A stretch of DNA of 64,000 bases from Roseateles_B sp041913905 (GTDB lineage: Bacteria; Pseudomonadota; Gammaproteobacteria; Burkholderiales; Burkholderiaceae_C): contig JAYSEK010000015.1 of the NCBI GenBank assembly GCA_041913905.1, positions 1-64,000 of the forward strand, in the 5' to 3' direction. The notes under the pieces are model-generated. The model was not told the origin of the DNA. It made no database searches and was given only the letters and a program-made list of their open reading frames with translations. A program made the position numbers and the translations under genes. Within the stretch, counting starts at the first letter, position 1. Each line of letters begins with the position of its first letter. This document shows, in pieces, positions 63,354 to 64,000 of the stretch.

Positions 63354-64000
63354 TTACGATTTCTTCTCCGCACCCGAAATCGGATGAACGTAGATCAATC
63401 CCTTCGTCTGGGCTGCCTTCACTTTGCGATCGATCATGTCCCGCAACGTGAGATGCCCCTCCAACACCAAAATCAAGTCTTCGCCGTCGATGAATAGTGT
63501 CTGGATCTCCTTGCCCATAACCAGACTCCTGATAACTTCTGGGCTGAAGCCATTCACAGAGATGAATAGGCCGCGCCCATACAGCTTTCCAGACACCTTG
63601 CTTGCAAATTGGTAAACCGGCTCATTGCTGGCAGCCCGCTCCTGCCACTTGGCTTCAATCAGGTAGTGTTCGCCGTCGAACTTCACCGCGCCGTCAATTT
63701 GCTCTCCGTTGACACGAAAGGCTTCGGTGGCCTCCAGCCGCGAGAGCCGGGACAGCTCGGTCAAGATCCGCTCAAGCGCATAGCCGCGTTGCTGCCGTGA
63801 AGTCTTGTTGGCGAGCAAGTCAAGGTATTCCGTGCGCAACTGCTCAAGCGACGTGGTGGGGTGCTGACGCTCCGCTTCTTGTGCAGCCCGGCGTTCGCGA
63901 TCTGCCTTGATCTTGGCGTCCCGAATCTCCTGCAGTTGGCGCAGATGCTCCAAATTCCGGGTCGCAGTAGCTCGATCCAGCTTGCGCAGCTTGTCAAAGT
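63354..64000 (-). CDS. Mrr-like restriction endonuclease domain protein (5' end beyond window)
   Basis: The frame is open to the window edge, so the start is not seen; a TTG at 63953 would give 199 residues but the reading continues upstream (…LRKLDRATATRN). Visible are a charged coiled-coil-like segment, then RGYALERILTELSRL with Glu, QIDGAVKFDGEHYLIEAKWQ with Asp, Glu-Ala-Lys: the E...D...ExK order of Mrr-type PD-(D/E)XK nucleases. GLFISVNGFSPE and LTLRDMIDRKV follow. Mrr-like proteins cleave modified or foreign DNA. It heads the visible part of the island operon. Confidence 0.8.
   Translation of the reverse strand, partial: FDKLRKLDRATATRNLEHLRQLQEIRDAKIKADRERRAAQEAERQHPTTSLEQLRTEYLDLLANKTSRQQRGYALERILTELSRLSRLEATEAFRVNGEQIDGAVKFDGEHYLIEAKWQERAASNEPVYQFASKVSGKLYGRGLFISVNGFSPEVIRSLVMGKEIQTLFIDGEDLILVLEGHLTLRDMIDRKVKAAQTKGLIYVHPISGAEKKS

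Noticed and set aside
60857..64000. The island operon as a retron or DRT system.
   Set aside because: No reverse-transcriptase motif (YxDD) in any of the three proteins seen; genes beyond the window edge cannot be excluded.

Overview
The window looks like chromosome from a high-GC betaproteobacterium of the order Burkholderiales, probably the Rubrivivax/Roseateles/Leptothrix group. This is judged from protein flavour and gene order (cysS-glycosylase-accA-tilS-lysC-tRNA-Ser, ccoNOQPG with ccoIS, fnr/hemN, exbBD-lpxK-kdsB-adk, PEP-CTERM signals), not from a database search. Most of it is ordinary housekeeping chromosome. The last 4 kb is visibly more AT-rich and reads as an accessory island.

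Layout. 1-9.6 kb: tRNA-Ser(GCU), lysC, tilS, accA, a DNA glycosylase and cysS leftward; then a TPR protein, two cyclophilins, lpxH and an MtfA-like peptidase rightward. 9.7-11.1 kb: a small phage-type switch, with two small leftward genes (one resembling the BcepMu gp16 family) divergent from an S24 repressor, and two inverted repeats sharing one core between them. 11.2-15.9 kb: clpA/clpS, a cold-shock protein, icd. 16.1-31.2 kb: a microaerobic respiration block (SafE-like protein, hemN, fnr, ccoNOQPG, a FixH-like protein, ccoS, ccoI) with FNR boxes, a class-C-type serine hydrolase inside it, and an OmpR-type two-component pair behind it. 31.3-34 kb: three probably exported proteins, including a PEP-CTERM protein cut by an in-frame amber codon. 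34.5-41.8 kb: sodB, xseA, exbB-exbD-lpxK-trm112-kdsB, adk and a short-chain dehydrogenase. 42-49.7 kb: tonB-exbB-exbD-exbD-TPR divergent from a large TonB-dependent receptor. 49.8-52.8 kb: ldcA, tadA, a DUF72 protein and a small membrane protein. 52.8-59.9 kb: a leftward eight-gene unit (livHMGF, a RidA homologue, livK, a zinc alcohol dehydrogenase, a GntR regulator) headed by a perfect palindrome.

60-64 kb is the most unusual part. Three closely spaced leftward genes encode a Mrr-like PD-(D/E)XK nuclease (its 5' end lies beyond the window), an unrecognised 432-residue protein, and a 391-residue protein with a second possible PD-(D/E)XK-like motif. They are followed by an array of near-identical 81-bp repeats, each holding two palindromes, interrupted by 100 N (an assembly gap). 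The array has its own plausible leftward promoter and an intrinsic terminator with a UUCG tetraloop, so it looks like a gene for a highly structured repetitive RNA. I could not match the proteins plus array to a known defence or toxin-antitoxin system, and propose the locus as a candidate undescribed one. That assignment is inference.
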